DNA of 64,000 nt from G963662905 sp965230045 (GTDB taxonomy: Bacteria; Bacteroidota; Bacteroidia; Bacteroidales; WRLA01). A program made the translations under genes and the position numbers. A model generated the notes under the pieces. It was not told where the DNA came from. It did no database searches and worked only from the letters and a program-made list of their open reading frames with translations. Location of the stretch: NCBI GenBank assembly GCA_965230045.1, contig OZ245940.1, positions 496,001 through 560,000 of the forward strand. Direction: 5' to 3'. This document shows, piece after piece, positions 8,456 through 16,725 of this stretch (its first letter is position 1; every line of letters begins with the position of its first letter).

Positions 8456-9566
8456 AATACTACATGAGCTTTGCTTCAGGCATTTGTGGGAAAATGCCGA
8501 ATCGCCTGCCTTTATTTTTTCTCCGGAAGGCGATTTATTGGACATGAACAACTTTGCAAAAGAAACCATCGGCCGCGCTGCACACGCGCTTGATTTCAAA
8601 TCTGTTTTTTTGGATTTTTACAATCAGCTGTCATTATCGACTTTATGCCAAAAAGAGCAGGCCAGTTTGTTGAACCTGAATACAGGTGGTGATTTGCCTT
8701 TGAGTTTTTATTTCAGGTTTTATTGCATTGGTGGCAGCATTATGGCCATTGGTGAGCGCGGCAGCCGGGAAACAGACCGCATGCAAAAACAAATGGTGGA
8801 ACTGAACAGCGAGTTGAATGTTAAAACGCGCGAACTTTTTAAAGCCAATGCGGAATTACAAAAGCTGAACAAACAAAAAAATGAGTTTATCGGCATTGCA
8901 GCCCATGACCTCAGGAACCCGATTGCTTCCATTATGATGTACAGCGATTTTTTAATTGAAGAATACGATGAAAAGCTTTCTCCGGATCAGTTAAAAATTC
9001 TCAATACCATAAAAAACCAAAGTGAGTTCATGCTTCACTTGCTCAACGATTTACTGGACATCTCCAAAATTGAACTGGGAAAACTTGATTTGCAGAAAGA
9101 AAAGTTTGCTTTGGACCAGTTGATTTTGGATAATATCCGCTTGAACCAATCATTGGCCGACAAAAAGGACATCAAAATTGTTTTTACCAATCTGGACACC
9201 ATTCCGAAAGTCAATGCCGATATAAATAAAATCAGGCAGGTATTTATTAATTTGCTCACCAATGCCATTAAGTACAGCAGCAAAGGAAGCAAAGTTGAGG
9301 TAAATATTTTTTCGACCGGCAAAGATATAGCTGTGGGCATAAAAGATGAAGGAATTGGCATCCCGCTGGAAGAACAGGATAAAATATTTAAGCCTTTTGC
9401 AACTACATCGGCCAAACCTACCGACGGAGAAAAAAGTACCGGGCTTGGCCTCGTAATTGTGAAGCGTATCATTATCGGACATCAGGGGAAAATATGGTTT
9501 GAAAGCCAGCCCGGAAAAGGCACTACCTTTTATTTTTCATTGCCCATCAATCAAAAACCAAAATAA
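8445..9566 (+). CDS. soluble sensor histidine kinase
   Basis: A 373-residue kinase without membrane helices. An N-terminal PAS-like region (about residues 10-105) and a short coiled coil (about 110-148) lead to HisKA with phosphoacceptor H154 in IAAHDLRNP. The HATPase_c domain follows (N box NLLTNAIKYS, G1 DEGIGIP, G2 STGLGLVIVKRI). The start overlaps the B12-sensor gene by 11 bases, implying coupled translation and a shared pathway. No response regulator is adjacent, so the partner lies elsewhere. The cytosolic location fits reading a soluble B12 protein. Confidence 0.9.
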   Translation: MPNKILHELCFRHLWENAESPAFIFSPEGDLLDMNNFAKETIGRAAHALDFKSVFLDFYNQLSLSTLCQKEQASLLNLNTGGDLPLSFYFRFYCIGGSIMAIGERGSRETDRMQKQMVELNSELNVKTRELFKANAELQKLNKQKNEFIGIAAHDLRNPIASIMMYSDFLIEEYDEKLSPDQLKILNTIKNQSEFMLHLLNDLLDISKIELGKLDLQKEKFALDQLILDNIRLNQSLADKKDIKIVFTNLDTIPKVNADINKIRQVFINLLTNAIKYSSKGSKVEVNIFSTGKDIAVGIKDEGIGIPLEEQDKIFKPFATTSAKPTDGEKSTGLGLVIVKRIIIGHQGKIWFESQPGKGTTFYFSLPINQKPK

Positions 9567-10007
9567 ATGGATAATCAGAATCTTATCGAACAGGCAGAAC
9601 AAATTCAGGCGATCAGCTCCGAAACAGCAGAGAAGTTTTATAATTCTTCGCCGAAAATGATCGTGGATTTGAATATAAAAATGCTGGTTCGGCCCGATCT
9701 CGAAAGGCTTATTGGCAAGGATAACAAAGATATGATGGTGCAGAACCACCAAAATCAGTTTCGTTTTATGCAGTCGGTCATGACGATGTATAAAGCCAAT
9801 GTTTTTGTTGAAACCCTGACCTGGGTTTTTCATACATACCGCTCACATGGCTTTACCGAAGCTTACTGGCCGGCAATGCTCAATACACTTTTCGGGGTGA
9901 TGGAAGCACATTTAGATGAAGCAGCCTATAAGGAAGTGTATCCTTTTTACCATTTCATCCTGATAAACCAACCGGCGATTAACCAATTGGCTTTTTCGGA
10001 TGATTAA
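9567..10007 (+). CDS. uncharacterised helical protein, third gene of the B12-sensor set
   Basis: A 146-residue protein whose ATG follows the kinase stop codon directly, so it belongs to the same operon. I do not recognise a family. It looks all-alpha, with no signal peptide or transmembrane segment. A conserved-looking stretch rich in aromatics and histidine (about residues 78-130, ETLTWVFHTYRSHG ... EVYPFYHFILIN) could hold a tetrapyrrole or form a globin-like sensor bundle. That is a guess from composition and context only. Confidence 0.75.
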   Translation: MDNQNLIEQAEQIQAISSETAEKFYNSSPKMIVDLNIKMLVRPDLERLIGKDNKDMMVQNHQNQFRFMQSVMTMYKANVFVETLTWVFHTYRSHGFTEAYWPAMLNTLFGVMEAHLDEAAYKEVYPFYHFILINQPAINQLAFSDD

Positions 10008-10056
10008 AATATTTTGCATAACAAACAGGTTTATGCAAGCGTTAGAAGAATAAAAT

Positions 10057-10350
10057 ATGGACAAACCCAAACTGGATCAACGGCTTTTCTGGGATGTGGA
10101 TGAAAAAACCATCGACTACCAAAAAAATGCAGCTTTTGTAATTGAGCGCGTTTTTGAACGTGGCGATGTGGAAGACATCCGCCAATGCCGCCGTTTTTAT
10201 GGCGATGATAAAGTGCGGGAGGTGCTCTTAAACGCTAAGTTTTTGCCGCTTTATACCATGCATCTTGCAGCAGCTGTAGTAAATGAACCCATAGAAGAAT
10301 TCAGATGTTACAAACGCAGACAGTCGAACCCGGAACTTTTTCCGTACTAA
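10057..10350 (+). CDS. DUF6922-like small protein, likely antitoxin-side partner
   Basis: A 97-residue cytosolic protein (MDKPKLDQRLFWDVDEKTIDY). The FWD start and the FYGDDKVREVLL segment resemble small proteins that precede AbiEii-type nucleotidyltransferase toxins in Bacteroidota. It overlaps the next gene by 46 bases, strongly suggesting a paired function. No classical DNA-binding motif is obvious, so the antitoxin role is inference from gene order. Confidence 0.75.
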   Translation: MDKPKLDQRLFWDVDEKTIDYQKNAAFVIERVFERGDVEDIRQCRRFYGDDKVREVLLNAKFLPLYTMHLAAAVVNEPIEEFRCYKRRQSNPELFPY

Positions 10351-10931
10351 AAAAATTGATGGAAATTAAAAGCCTCAAACCCTTCGCATTGGTTGGAGGC
10401 ACCGCATTGTCATTGAAATACGGACATCGGATTTCTATTGACCTTGACTTGTTCCATAACCAAAAATTTGATAATAAAACCATAGCTAATGCGCTGTCAG
10501 ATTCATTCGGTTCTGCATTTGATTATAAACCGCAACACGAATATTTTGGCGTTTTTTGCTATATCTCCGGGGTTAAAACAGATATGGTACATTATCCACA
10601 CCCTCTGATTCAACCCATTGAAGAAAAAGAAGGCATCCGGATGTATTCCGATGCTGACCTGGTTGCCATGAAAATCCAGGCCATACTCGGTAGGGGGCGC
10701 CGAAAAGATTTTTATGATCTTTATGAACTATTGCAGCATTATGAACTTAACCGGATTATCGATTGGCATAAACAAAAATTCCCTAACCAGATGCTGGCCA
10801 TTAGCATCCCTCATGCAATGACGTATTTTACCGATGCAGATGATGATGCAAGCCCGAAAAGCCTGAAAGGAATAAGCTGGGAGGATGTGAAAAGCGGAAT
10901 TTCGGGCATAGTGCGTGATTTCCTTTCTTAG
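10305..10931 (+). CDS. AbiEii/AbiGii-family nucleotidyltransferase toxin
   Basis: A 208-residue protein of the DUF1814 nucleotidyltransferase family. The hallmark is LVGGTALSLKYGHRISIDLD at about residues 26-45: the GG and the paired aspartates form the nucleotidyltransferase site. A further conserved segment, VAMKIQAILGRGRRKDFYDL, lies at about residues 121-140. AbiEii toxins modify nucleic acids, and at least one relative nucleotidylates tRNA. With the overlapping upstream gene it forms an AbiE-type toxin-antitoxin or abortive-infection pair. The substrate here cannot be told from sequence. Confidence 0.85.
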   Translation: MLQTQTVEPGTFSVLKKLMEIKSLKPFALVGGTALSLKYGHRISIDLDLFHNQKFDNKTIANALSDSFGSAFDYKPQHEYFGVFCYISGVKTDMVHYPHPLIQPIEEKEGIRMYSDADLVAMKIQAILGRGRRKDFYDLYELLQHYELNRIIDWHKQKFPNQMLAISIPHAMTYFTDADDDASPKSLKGISWEDVKSGISGIVRDFLS

Positions 10932-11294
10932 ACAAAAAATATTTTCAAAAAACCAATGCGCAAATATTGTTTATAAAGCGCTGTTTATCATGATATTATA
11001 TGCTAAACAACAGCAAGCCAAAAATAAATTTGTCTAAAAGACAGGGTTGTTTTAGAGGTTTTTGTCTAAAATAAGGGGTTGTTTTCGACATTTTTGTCTG
11101 AAAAACAGGCTTGTTTTAATTTTTTATGTAACTTTGGTAAAATATTTATCTACAAATGAGCATGAAACTGAACATGACTGAATAATATAAACCCCAGTTC
11201 TACTGAGCCATGCAGAAGTGAACGATAAAGATTGTTCTGTCATGTGATGTTCTCTTATAGTTGTTAGATTCATAAAAAATCAAATTATAATCTG
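10932..11294. other. intergenic region with direct repeats
   Basis: A 363-base AT-rich stretch between the AbiE-type pair and the AAA ATPase gene. It holds three 32-bp direct repeats (11029-11124). TAGACAAAAAA at 10929-10939 is close to the reverse complement of the repeat start. No open reading frame of note was seen. Confidence 0.6.
11029..11124. repeat. three tandem 32-bp direct repeats
   Basis: Units at 11029-11060, 11061-11092 and 11093-11124 each begin TTTGTCT(A/G)AAA and carry GG(G/C)TTGTTTT about eight bases later. The register is exact (32/32). They lie 171 bases upstream of the AAA ATPase gene. They could bind a regulator or act as iteron-like sites; nothing else indicates an origin. 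Confidence 0.7.
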
Positions 11295-12656
11295 ATGAAA
11301 CGTTTTTTAATGGAATATCTGGAGGGCTGGATTGCCAACTCACGACGCAAGCCCTTAATTTTGCGCGGTGCTCGTCAGGTTGGGAAAACTTACCTGATTG
11401 ATAAATTAGGCCAGAGCTCATTCAAATATTATCTGAAGGCTAATCCTGAAAGAAATCCTGAGTTAAAGTCGGTTTTTGAACAGAATAACCCCCAGATTAT
11501 TATCAATGAGTTGTCAGCCATTTATAATGTACCCGTTATAGAGGGCGAAACCCTTATCTTCATTGACGAAATCCAATCGCTTCCTGAAGCAATTATTGCC
11601 TTAAGGTACTTTTATGAAGATATGCCCGGATTGCATATTGTTGCGGCGGGATCTCTTTTGGACCACACACTTAACGAGATCCAATATTCAATGCCAGTAG
11701 GCCGTTTGGAGTTTGCTTATCTTTATCCAATGAATTTCCCGGAATTTCTTATCGCTAATGGTCAGGAAGCACTCTATAACTATATTTCATTATTTGATTT
11801 CCATAAAACTTTCAGCAAGGCAATTCATAAAAAACTTGCCGGCTGGCTGCGTTTATATTTCTTCATAGGGGGGATGCCGGAAGCTGTAAAAGCTTATGTG
11901 GAAACTCAAAATTTACTTGAAGTAGAAAAAATACAACAATCCATATTGACCTCTTTCAAATATGATTTCGCAAAATACGGTTCCAGAAAAGAACAGGAAT
12001 ATCTGAATGAATGCCTCGAATATGCCGGAGGAAATATCGGAAAAAAAGTAAAGTACAGCAATATCAACAAAAACGCCCATTCACGTGATTTAAAGGAGGC
12101 ATTGATTAAATTGCAATTAAGCAGGATTATCCATCTTGTTTATAAAACCGGATCTTCTAAAGTGCCCATTAACCAGTATCAAGACAAAAACATTTTTAAA
12201 CTACTGTTTTTGGATATTGGTTTGGCCTGCAATCTGGCAAAAATTAAACTTAACGAGATTCAGGACATTGTTACGGATTTTGAAGGGATCCTTGCCGAAC
12301 AGTTTATTGGTCAGGAGTTAATCAGTGGTTTTGAGCCTTTTGAAGATGCAGGTTTGTTTTATTGGTTACGAGAAAAAAGAGGCTCCGGTTCGGAAGTTGA
12401 TTTTTTGTTTCAAATTGGCAACCATATTTTCCCAATTGAAGTAAAAGCAGGCAAAACAGGATCGCTAAAATCGCTCCATGTATATTTAGCTGAGAAAAAA
12501 CAAAACAAAGCCGTGCGCTTTAATCTTGATTTGCCCTCCTTTGGCGAGGGTCTCACGGCTAAAACCAACCTCAACATGGAAAACAGTTCATTTGAATTTG
12601 ACCTTTACAGTCTGCCGCTTTATTTGGCCGCTTTCATCAGGAAGATAGTGAAGTAA
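11295..12656 (+). CDS. AAA_14 / DUF4143 P-loop ATPase
   Basis: A 453-residue soluble ATPase. Walker A is GARQVGKT at about residues 25-32 and Walker B is LIFIDEIQ at about 88-95, followed by a sensor-like AAGSLLDHTL. The C-terminal DUF4143 domain (about 200-400) ends with GSEVDFLFQIGNHIFPIEVKAG, which looks like a PD-(D/E)xK nuclease core (D, then E-V-K). These genes are frequent and mobile in Bacteroidota; a role in DNA transactions or defence is suspected but unproven. It is preceded by the 32-bp repeats and followed by a terminator. Confidence 0.88.
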   Translation: MKRFLMEYLEGWIANSRRKPLILRGARQVGKTYLIDKLGQSSFKYYLKANPERNPELKSVFEQNNPQIIINELSAIYNVPVIEGETLIFIDEIQSLPEAIIALRYFYEDMPGLHIVAAGSLLDHTLNEIQYSMPVGRLEFAYLYPMNFPEFLIANGQEALYNYISLFDFHKTFSKAIHKKLAGWLRLYFFIGGMPEAVKAYVETQNLLEVEKIQQSILTSFKYDFAKYGSRKEQEYLNECLEYAGGNIGKKVKYSNINKNAHSRDLKEALIKLQLSRIIHLVYKTGSSKVPINQYQDKNIFKLLFLDIGLACNLAKIKLNEIQDIVTDFEGILAEQFIGQELISGFEPFEDAGLFYWLREKRGSGSEVDFLFQIGNHIFPIEVKAGKTGSLKSLHVYLAEKKQNKAVRFNLDLPSFGEGLTAKTNLNMENSSFEFDLYSLPLYLAAFIRKIVK

Positions 12657-12665
12657 CCAACCAAA

Positions 12666-12694
12666 AAAAGCCACAGGTCATCCCCGCGGCTTTT
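12666..12694. terminator. bidirectional terminator
   Basis: AAAAGCC (12666-12672) and GGCTTTT (12688-12694) form a stem with A and T runs on the two sides. It lies between convergent genes, so it can serve both strands. Confidence 0.65.
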
Positions 12695-12713
12695 GAAAAT
12701 ACTGACTGATAAG

Positions 12714-13295
12714 TTATTTTTTGTCCGAATCGGAATCTTTATCTTCATCATGATCATTCAGCTTGTCCAGTTTTTCCATGCCCTTCATGTTCATGGTCTG
12801 GGCAATTTTGCCAATGTTCTTCATGTCCAGCATACCCGTAATGCTGATGGCTGTTGAGCTGTTGCCTTCTTCAACCAGCAAAAGAAGTTCCTTGATCTTT
12901 TTGCCTTTTTTGTGGATCAGGAATTTTACATCCTCTCCGCCGTCTTTTACCGACATCAGCTCCACATAGGATTTTGGCAAATCTTTCATTACTTCTTCAT
13001 AAAGGTTGACCACCGGGCCGTCATAATCGTCGCCGGGTTCAAAAGAAAGCACACGGATTCCTTCGAGTTGTTCGGTCAGCTCTTTGATCTGTTCGAGTTC
13101 TTCCACATTTTCGCCATCTTTATTTACTTCGATTTCGTTGAAAAGGGCGAAAAGTTCTTTGTTCATTTTCACGGTAGTGAAACCATCTTTGCCGTTGTAT
13201 TTTTCAAAAACAGCATCCATCGGGCTCTGTGCCATCATCATTGCAGGGATAGCGAGCATGAGCAGTGTTGCGAAAATTGATTTAATTGTTTTCAT
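12714..13295 (-). CDS. DUF4252-family exported protein
   Basis: A 193-residue protein with a signal peptide (MKTIKSIFATLLMLAIPAMMMAQ) and a DUF4252 body of alternating helices and strands (FEKYNGKDGFTTVKMNKELF ... SITGMLDMKNIGKI). The C-terminal 15 residues are almost all charged (D, E, K). The function is unknown; it is typically the last gene of Bacteroidota ECF sigma operons, as here, five bases after the anti-sigma-like gene. Confidence 0.85.
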   Translation of the reverse strand: MKTIKSIFATLLMLAIPAMMMAQSPMDAVFEKYNGKDGFTTVKMNKELFALFNEIEVNKDGENVEELEQIKELTEQLEGIRVLSFEPGDDYDGPVVNLYEEVMKDLPKSYVELMSVKDGGEDVKFLIHKKGKKIKELLLLVEEGNSSTAISITGMLDMKNIGKIAQTMNMKGMEKLDKLNDHDEDKDSDSDKK

Positions 13296-13299
13296 GGTA

Positions 13300-13872
13300 T
13301 TAGTTGTTTAAAGGTGATTTAATTTTCTGTGAATATGTATTAAATTTCTTGATCTGATCAGCCGTTTGATCTACTTTACGGTTCAACAGGTCAAATTTAT
13401 CAAGCGATGATCCGGCTTCGTTCAGTTTGCCAACCGGTGATGCAGATTCCATTCCGGTATTCATTTTTGCGGAAATAAATCCCAGTACTTTTTTGGTTTG
13501 ATCGTAGGCAATATTGACTTCTTCCTGTGAATAGGTATTCATCATGCCCGAATTATTTAAAAAGAGGAAAGTTGTGGCCAGAATAAGGGCCAGCGCTGCG
13601 GCTATAGCAAAACGTCCGTTCCAGAAGCGCAGGGATTTCCTGTCGGCGGCGGTTTCTTCCTCGTCCAAGCCGAGCCATTCGTCGAGCATTTCACCGGAAG
13701 GGCCGCTCAGTGCGCTGCTTTGCTCGATACCGCTAAAAAGTTTTTTATAGCATTTTAAATGCTCCGGCACATCATCGCGCCGGAAGAGCTCTTTCAGCTC
13801 CTTTTCTTCCTCCAGCGTGCTGAGGCCGCTGAAGTACTTCTCCAATAACTTATCTGCCACCTGCCAGTTCAT
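13300..13872 (-). CDS. probable membrane anti-sigma factor
   Basis: A 190-residue protein with a cytosolic N-terminal part (MNWQVADKLLEKYFSGLSTLEEEKELKELF, typical of Bacteroidota sigma-associated proteins), one transmembrane helix (FAIAAALALILATTFLFL, about residues 86-103) and a periplasmic tail. It overlaps the end of the sigma gene by 23 bases when started at ATG 13872; a TTG nine bases upstream is the alternative. The role as anti-sigma factor is inferred from topology and position. Confidence 0.75.
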   Translation of the reverse strand: MNWQVADKLLEKYFSGLSTLEEEKELKELFRRDDVPEHLKCYKKLFSGIEQSSALSGPSGEMLDEWLGLDEEETAADRKSLRFWNGRFAIAAALALILATTFLFLNNSGMMNTYSQEEVNIAYDQTKKVLGFISAKMNTGMESASPVGKLNEAGSSLDKFDLLNRKVDQTADQIKKFNTYSQKIKSPLNN

Positions 13873-14368
13873 AATTTTCAATTTTTTGATATTCGTTCCT
13901 TATTTTCTTTCTTGCCCTCGAAAGATTTACCCTTATATAATTTACCGTCATTCCGGTGATCTCCGAAATCTCCTCATATTCATATTCTTCCACATCCCGC
14001 AAATACATAATTTCGCTTTGTGCTTCCGGTAGTTTTTGCATCAGCTTGCGGATAAGCCCCAGCGAATCCTTGTCGGAAGCAATGTGAAAAGGGGTTTGCT
14101 CCTGCATTTGCTCCGGCACTTCCTGTGTGCTTTTCAGGCGGTTTTGCGCCGATTTAAGTTTATCGAGGCAATAATTCCGCATCATTTTTATGGCCAAAGC
14201 TTCCTGACTTTCGTATTTATCCCATCCATCGCGGCCTTTCCACAGGCGGAGGTAAATCTCCTGCACGGCGTCCATGGCCTCTTCGGGCTTTCGCAGGAAA
14301 GCCAATGCATATCGGTATAGCCTGTCTTTCATGGGATAAAATATTGTTTTAAAGCTTTCAGCAGTCAT
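13850..14368 (-). CDS. ECF RNA polymerase sigma factor
   Basis: A 172-residue sigma-70 family protein. Region 2 (about residues 10-75) contains DAVQEIYLRLWKGRDGW and region 4 (about 110-165) contains MYLRDVEEYEYEEISEITGM followed by NYIRVNLSRARKKI, the DNA-recognition helices. It heads an operon with an anti-sigma-like membrane protein and a DUF4252 exported protein, suggesting an envelope-stress or surface-signal regulon. Confidence 0.92.
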   Translation of the reverse strand: MTAESFKTIFYPMKDRLYRYALAFLRKPEEAMDAVQEIYLRLWKGRDGWDKYESQEALAIKMMRNYCLDKLKSAQNRLKSTQEVPEQMQEQTPFHIASDKDSLGLIRKLMQKLPEAQSEIMYLRDVEEYEYEEISEITGMTVNYIRVNLSRARKKIRNEYQKIENYELAGGR

Positions 14369-14465
14369 AACACTAAGATAGACGATAAAGCGTGGATTGC
14401 ATTACACGAGGCTCAAAAAAAAATTCAATTATGTTGAAATCGGGTTTGCAAGCGCTTGATTCTTT

Positions 14466-14495
14466 TTGGATAAGTGTAGGATTTACCTATTTTTG
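14466..14495 (+). promoter_or_regulatory. promoter of the peptide transporter gene
   Basis: TTG at 14466-14468, a 19-base spacer and TATTTTTG at 14488-14495 form an ideal Bacteroidota promoter. It implies a leader of roughly 50 bases before ATG 14554. Confidence 0.65.
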
Positions 14496-14553
14496 TAGCC
14501 TTTATCTGGGAATCATGACCACTAAATTAATTATAAATTAAAATTCTCCAATT

Positions 14554-16089
14554 ATGTTTAAAGGACAACCTAAAGGACTGATCCCTGCTGCTTTGGCAAA
14601 TATGGGTGAACGTTTTGGTTTCTACACCATGATGGCTATCCTTGTACTGTTTCTCCAGGCAAAATTCAACCTGGATGAAACCAATGCAGGAATCATTTAC
14701 TCAATTTTCTACTTCTCGATCTACTTCCTTGCGCTTGTTGGTGGTATTATTGCCGACAAAATCAAAAACTTTAAAGGCACCATTCTCGTGGGTATTATTA
14801 CCATGACGATTGGTTACCTGATTCTCGCAATTCCTACAAAAACACCTGTTCCTAATCAAACCCTCTTCCTGGCCCTTTCCAGCTTTGCACTATTTATTAT
14901 TGCTTTTGGTAATGGCCTTTTCAAAGGGAACCTTCAGGCTTTGGTGGGTCAGATGTACGACAACCCCAAATATGATGGAGTAAGGGATTCCGGTTTCCAG
15001 ATTTTCTATATGTTCATTAATGTGGGTGCTGTTTTTGCTCCATTTACTGCTGTAGGTATCCGTAACTGGTGGCTTGCCAACAATGGTTATGAATATGATG
15101 CCGCACTTCCCGGCCTATGCCACCAGCAATTAGGCGGAACACTCTCCGAAACCCAGGCAGCTGCATTCCAGGAAGCTGCAAATACAGCCACAATGAACGG
15201 TAGCGCTGCTAACCTTACCGAATTTGCTTCTGATTACCTGAATGTATTTACTACCGGTTTCCACTATGCTTTCGGTATTGCCATTATTGCCATGCTTATC
15301 TCACTGGTCGTTTATATCGTAAACAAAAACGGATTCCCGGATGTGAAAGTCAGCAAAGATACTGACGACAGCGATTCAACAAAAATCAAGATGGATCCTA
15401 AAGAAGTGAAACAACGTATTTACGCACTGGTTGCTGTATTTGGTGTTGTAATTTTCTTCTGGTTCTCCTTCCACCAAAATGGACTTACACTCACTTATTT
15501 CGCGAAAGATTATACCGATTTAAGTGCTATTAAACTAGATATAGGCGGTTTCAAACTGGTAGGTGCCGAACTTTTCCAGTCTGTTAACCCATTCTTTGTA
15601 GTATTCCTTACGCCTATTATTGTTGCTTTCTTTGGATGGCTGCGTGCTAAAGGCAAAGAGCCCAGTACTCCTAAAAAGATTGCTATTGGTATGCTTATCG
15701 CCGCTTTAGGTTATGTTGTTATGGTTATGGGATCACTGGATCTTCCTATGCTGAGCAAGGTAAAAGAAATGGGTGGACTGCCCGATGCGCAAAAAGTTAC
15801 TCCTTTTATCCTGATCGGAACCTACTTTATCCTTACTGTTGCTGAGCTTTTCATCAGCCCGCTGGGAATTTCATTCGTTTCAAAAGTAGCTCCTCCACAA
15901 TACCAGGGTATTATGCAGGGGCTGTGGCTTGGCGCAACAGCAGTAGGTAACCAACTGCTCTTTATCGGTGCCATCTTCTACGAAAGCATCCCAATCTGGA
16001 CAACCTGGAGCATCTTTGTTGTAGCTTGTCTGATTTCCATGTTCACAATCCTCTTTATGCTTAAGTGGCTTGAAAGAGTATCCAGCTAA
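14554..16089 (+). CDS. POT/PTR-family proton-coupled di-/tripeptide transporter
   Basis: An inner-membrane symporter of 511 residues with about 12-14 transmembrane helices. The family signature NMGERFGFYTMMAILVLFL sits in helix 1 (the E-x-x-E-R-F-x-Y-Y-like proton/peptide motif reads GERFGFY). GNGLFKGNLQALVGQMY corresponds to the second POT signature. It imports small peptides using the proton gradient. It is monocistronic, with its own consensus promoter and a following terminator. Codon choice is noticeably cleaner than in its neighbours, which suggests high expression. Confidence 0.92.
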   Translation: MFKGQPKGLIPAALANMGERFGFYTMMAILVLFLQAKFNLDETNAGIIYSIFYFSIYFLALVGGIIADKIKNFKGTILVGIITMTIGYLILAIPTKTPVPNQTLFLALSSFALFIIAFGNGLFKGNLQALVGQMYDNPKYDGVRDSGFQIFYMFINVGAVFAPFTAVGIRNWWLANNGYEYDAALPGLCHQQLGGTLSETQAAAFQEAANTATMNGSAANLTEFASDYLNVFTTGFHYAFGIAIIAMLISLVVYIVNKNGFPDVKVSKDTDDSDSTKIKMDPKEVKQRIYALVAVFGVVIFFWFSFHQNGLTLTYFAKDYTDLSAIKLDIGGFKLVGAELFQSVNPFFVVFLTPIIVAFFGWLRAKGKEPSTPKKIAIGMLIAALGYVVMVMGSLDLPMLSKVKEMGGLPDAQKVTPFILIGTYFILTVAELFISPLGISFVSKVAPPQYQGIMQGLWLGATAVGNQLLFIGAIFYESIPIWTTWSIFVVACLISMFTILFMLKWLERVSS

Positions 16090-16111
16090 GAATATTTTAT
16101 CTGATATATGC

Positions 16112-16143
16112 AAAAACCGGGTTCTGATGAGCCTGGTTTTTTT
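16112..16143 (+). terminator. rho-independent terminator of the peptide transporter
   Basis: AAAAACCGGG (16112-16121) pairs with CCTGGTTTTT (from 16132) with one wobble, followed by T residues. It lies 23 bases after the stop codon. Confidence 0.75.
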
Positions 16144-16155
16144 GATTTTAGCGCT

Positions 16156-16188
16156 ATTCATCGGATGACTCAAAGTCATCCGATGAAT
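16156..16188. repeat. dispersed palindromic hairpin, copy 1
   Basis: Perfect inverted repeat: ATTCATCGGATGACT (16156-16170), loop CAA, AGTCATCCGATGAAT (16174-16188). The same 33-bp element occurs at 53951-53983 with loop TTG, that is, in the opposite orientation. Confidence 0.85.
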
Positions 16189-16290
16189 GAGCCAACAATT
16201 CAATCATGATAAACGCCAAATGGTTCTTTTATAAACACTTTTGCACCATAATCGCAATGGGCGGGGTAGTGGAAAATGTTGCAAGAGGTA

Positions 16291-16713
16291 TTAATAAAAT
16301 CCAGGGAAATAACAAACACTCTTAATAAACACAGTGTCATAAGCTTTTCCAACTACAAATATCTGATTGTCCGTATTACATTCAATTAGTTTCAGTTCAC
16401 TGTTTATAAATTTCAATCCAATTGTTTTTACTTGCTCAATTGACCCAACTTCAATATATCCGGCTAAACCAATTATACAAGATGTTGTTAGCTTAAGTTT
16501 TTCCAATAAAGAATCATTCTTATATAGAAAAAGGGGTTCATTATCAAAGCCGGAGGTAAAACAGATTGCTACATTTCCTTTTCTAAGATCCTTTTGGCAA
16601 TCATCAACTTCTAAAGGTTCATAGATAATATTTAGTAGTCGATTCTTTGTTTGACAAGAACATGAAACTAACAGAACAGATAAAAGAATAAAAATTTGCT
16701 TATATTTTTTCAT
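16291..16713 (-). CDS. putative lipoprotein, unknown function
   Basis: A 140-residue protein with a lipoprotein-type signal (MKKYKQIFILLSVLLVSCSCQTK; Cys about residue 18 or 20). The rest looks like beta strands (GNVAICFTSGFDNEP ... IFVVGKAYDTVFIKSVCYF). No family recognised. The region is more AT-rich than its surroundings, and the gene shares an upstream 23-bp element with the lipoprotein gene at 17162, suggesting both came as an accessory block. Confidence 0.65.
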   Translation of the reverse strand: MKKYKQIFILLSVLLVSCSCQTKNRLLNIIYEPLEVDDCQKDLRKGNVAICFTSGFDNEPLFLYKNDSLLEKLKLTTSCIIGLAGYIEVGSIEQVKTIGLKFINSELKLIECNTDNQIFVVGKAYDTVFIKSVCYFPGFY

Positions 16714-16725
16714 GATAGTTTTTTG

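Noticed and set aside
11029..11124. CRISPR array
   Set aside because: The three 32-bp units are contiguous without unique spacers, and no cas genes are in the window.
11029..11124. Plasmid-type replication origin with iterons
   Set aside because: No replication initiator gene is nearby and the surroundings are chromosomal; only the repeat pattern would support it.
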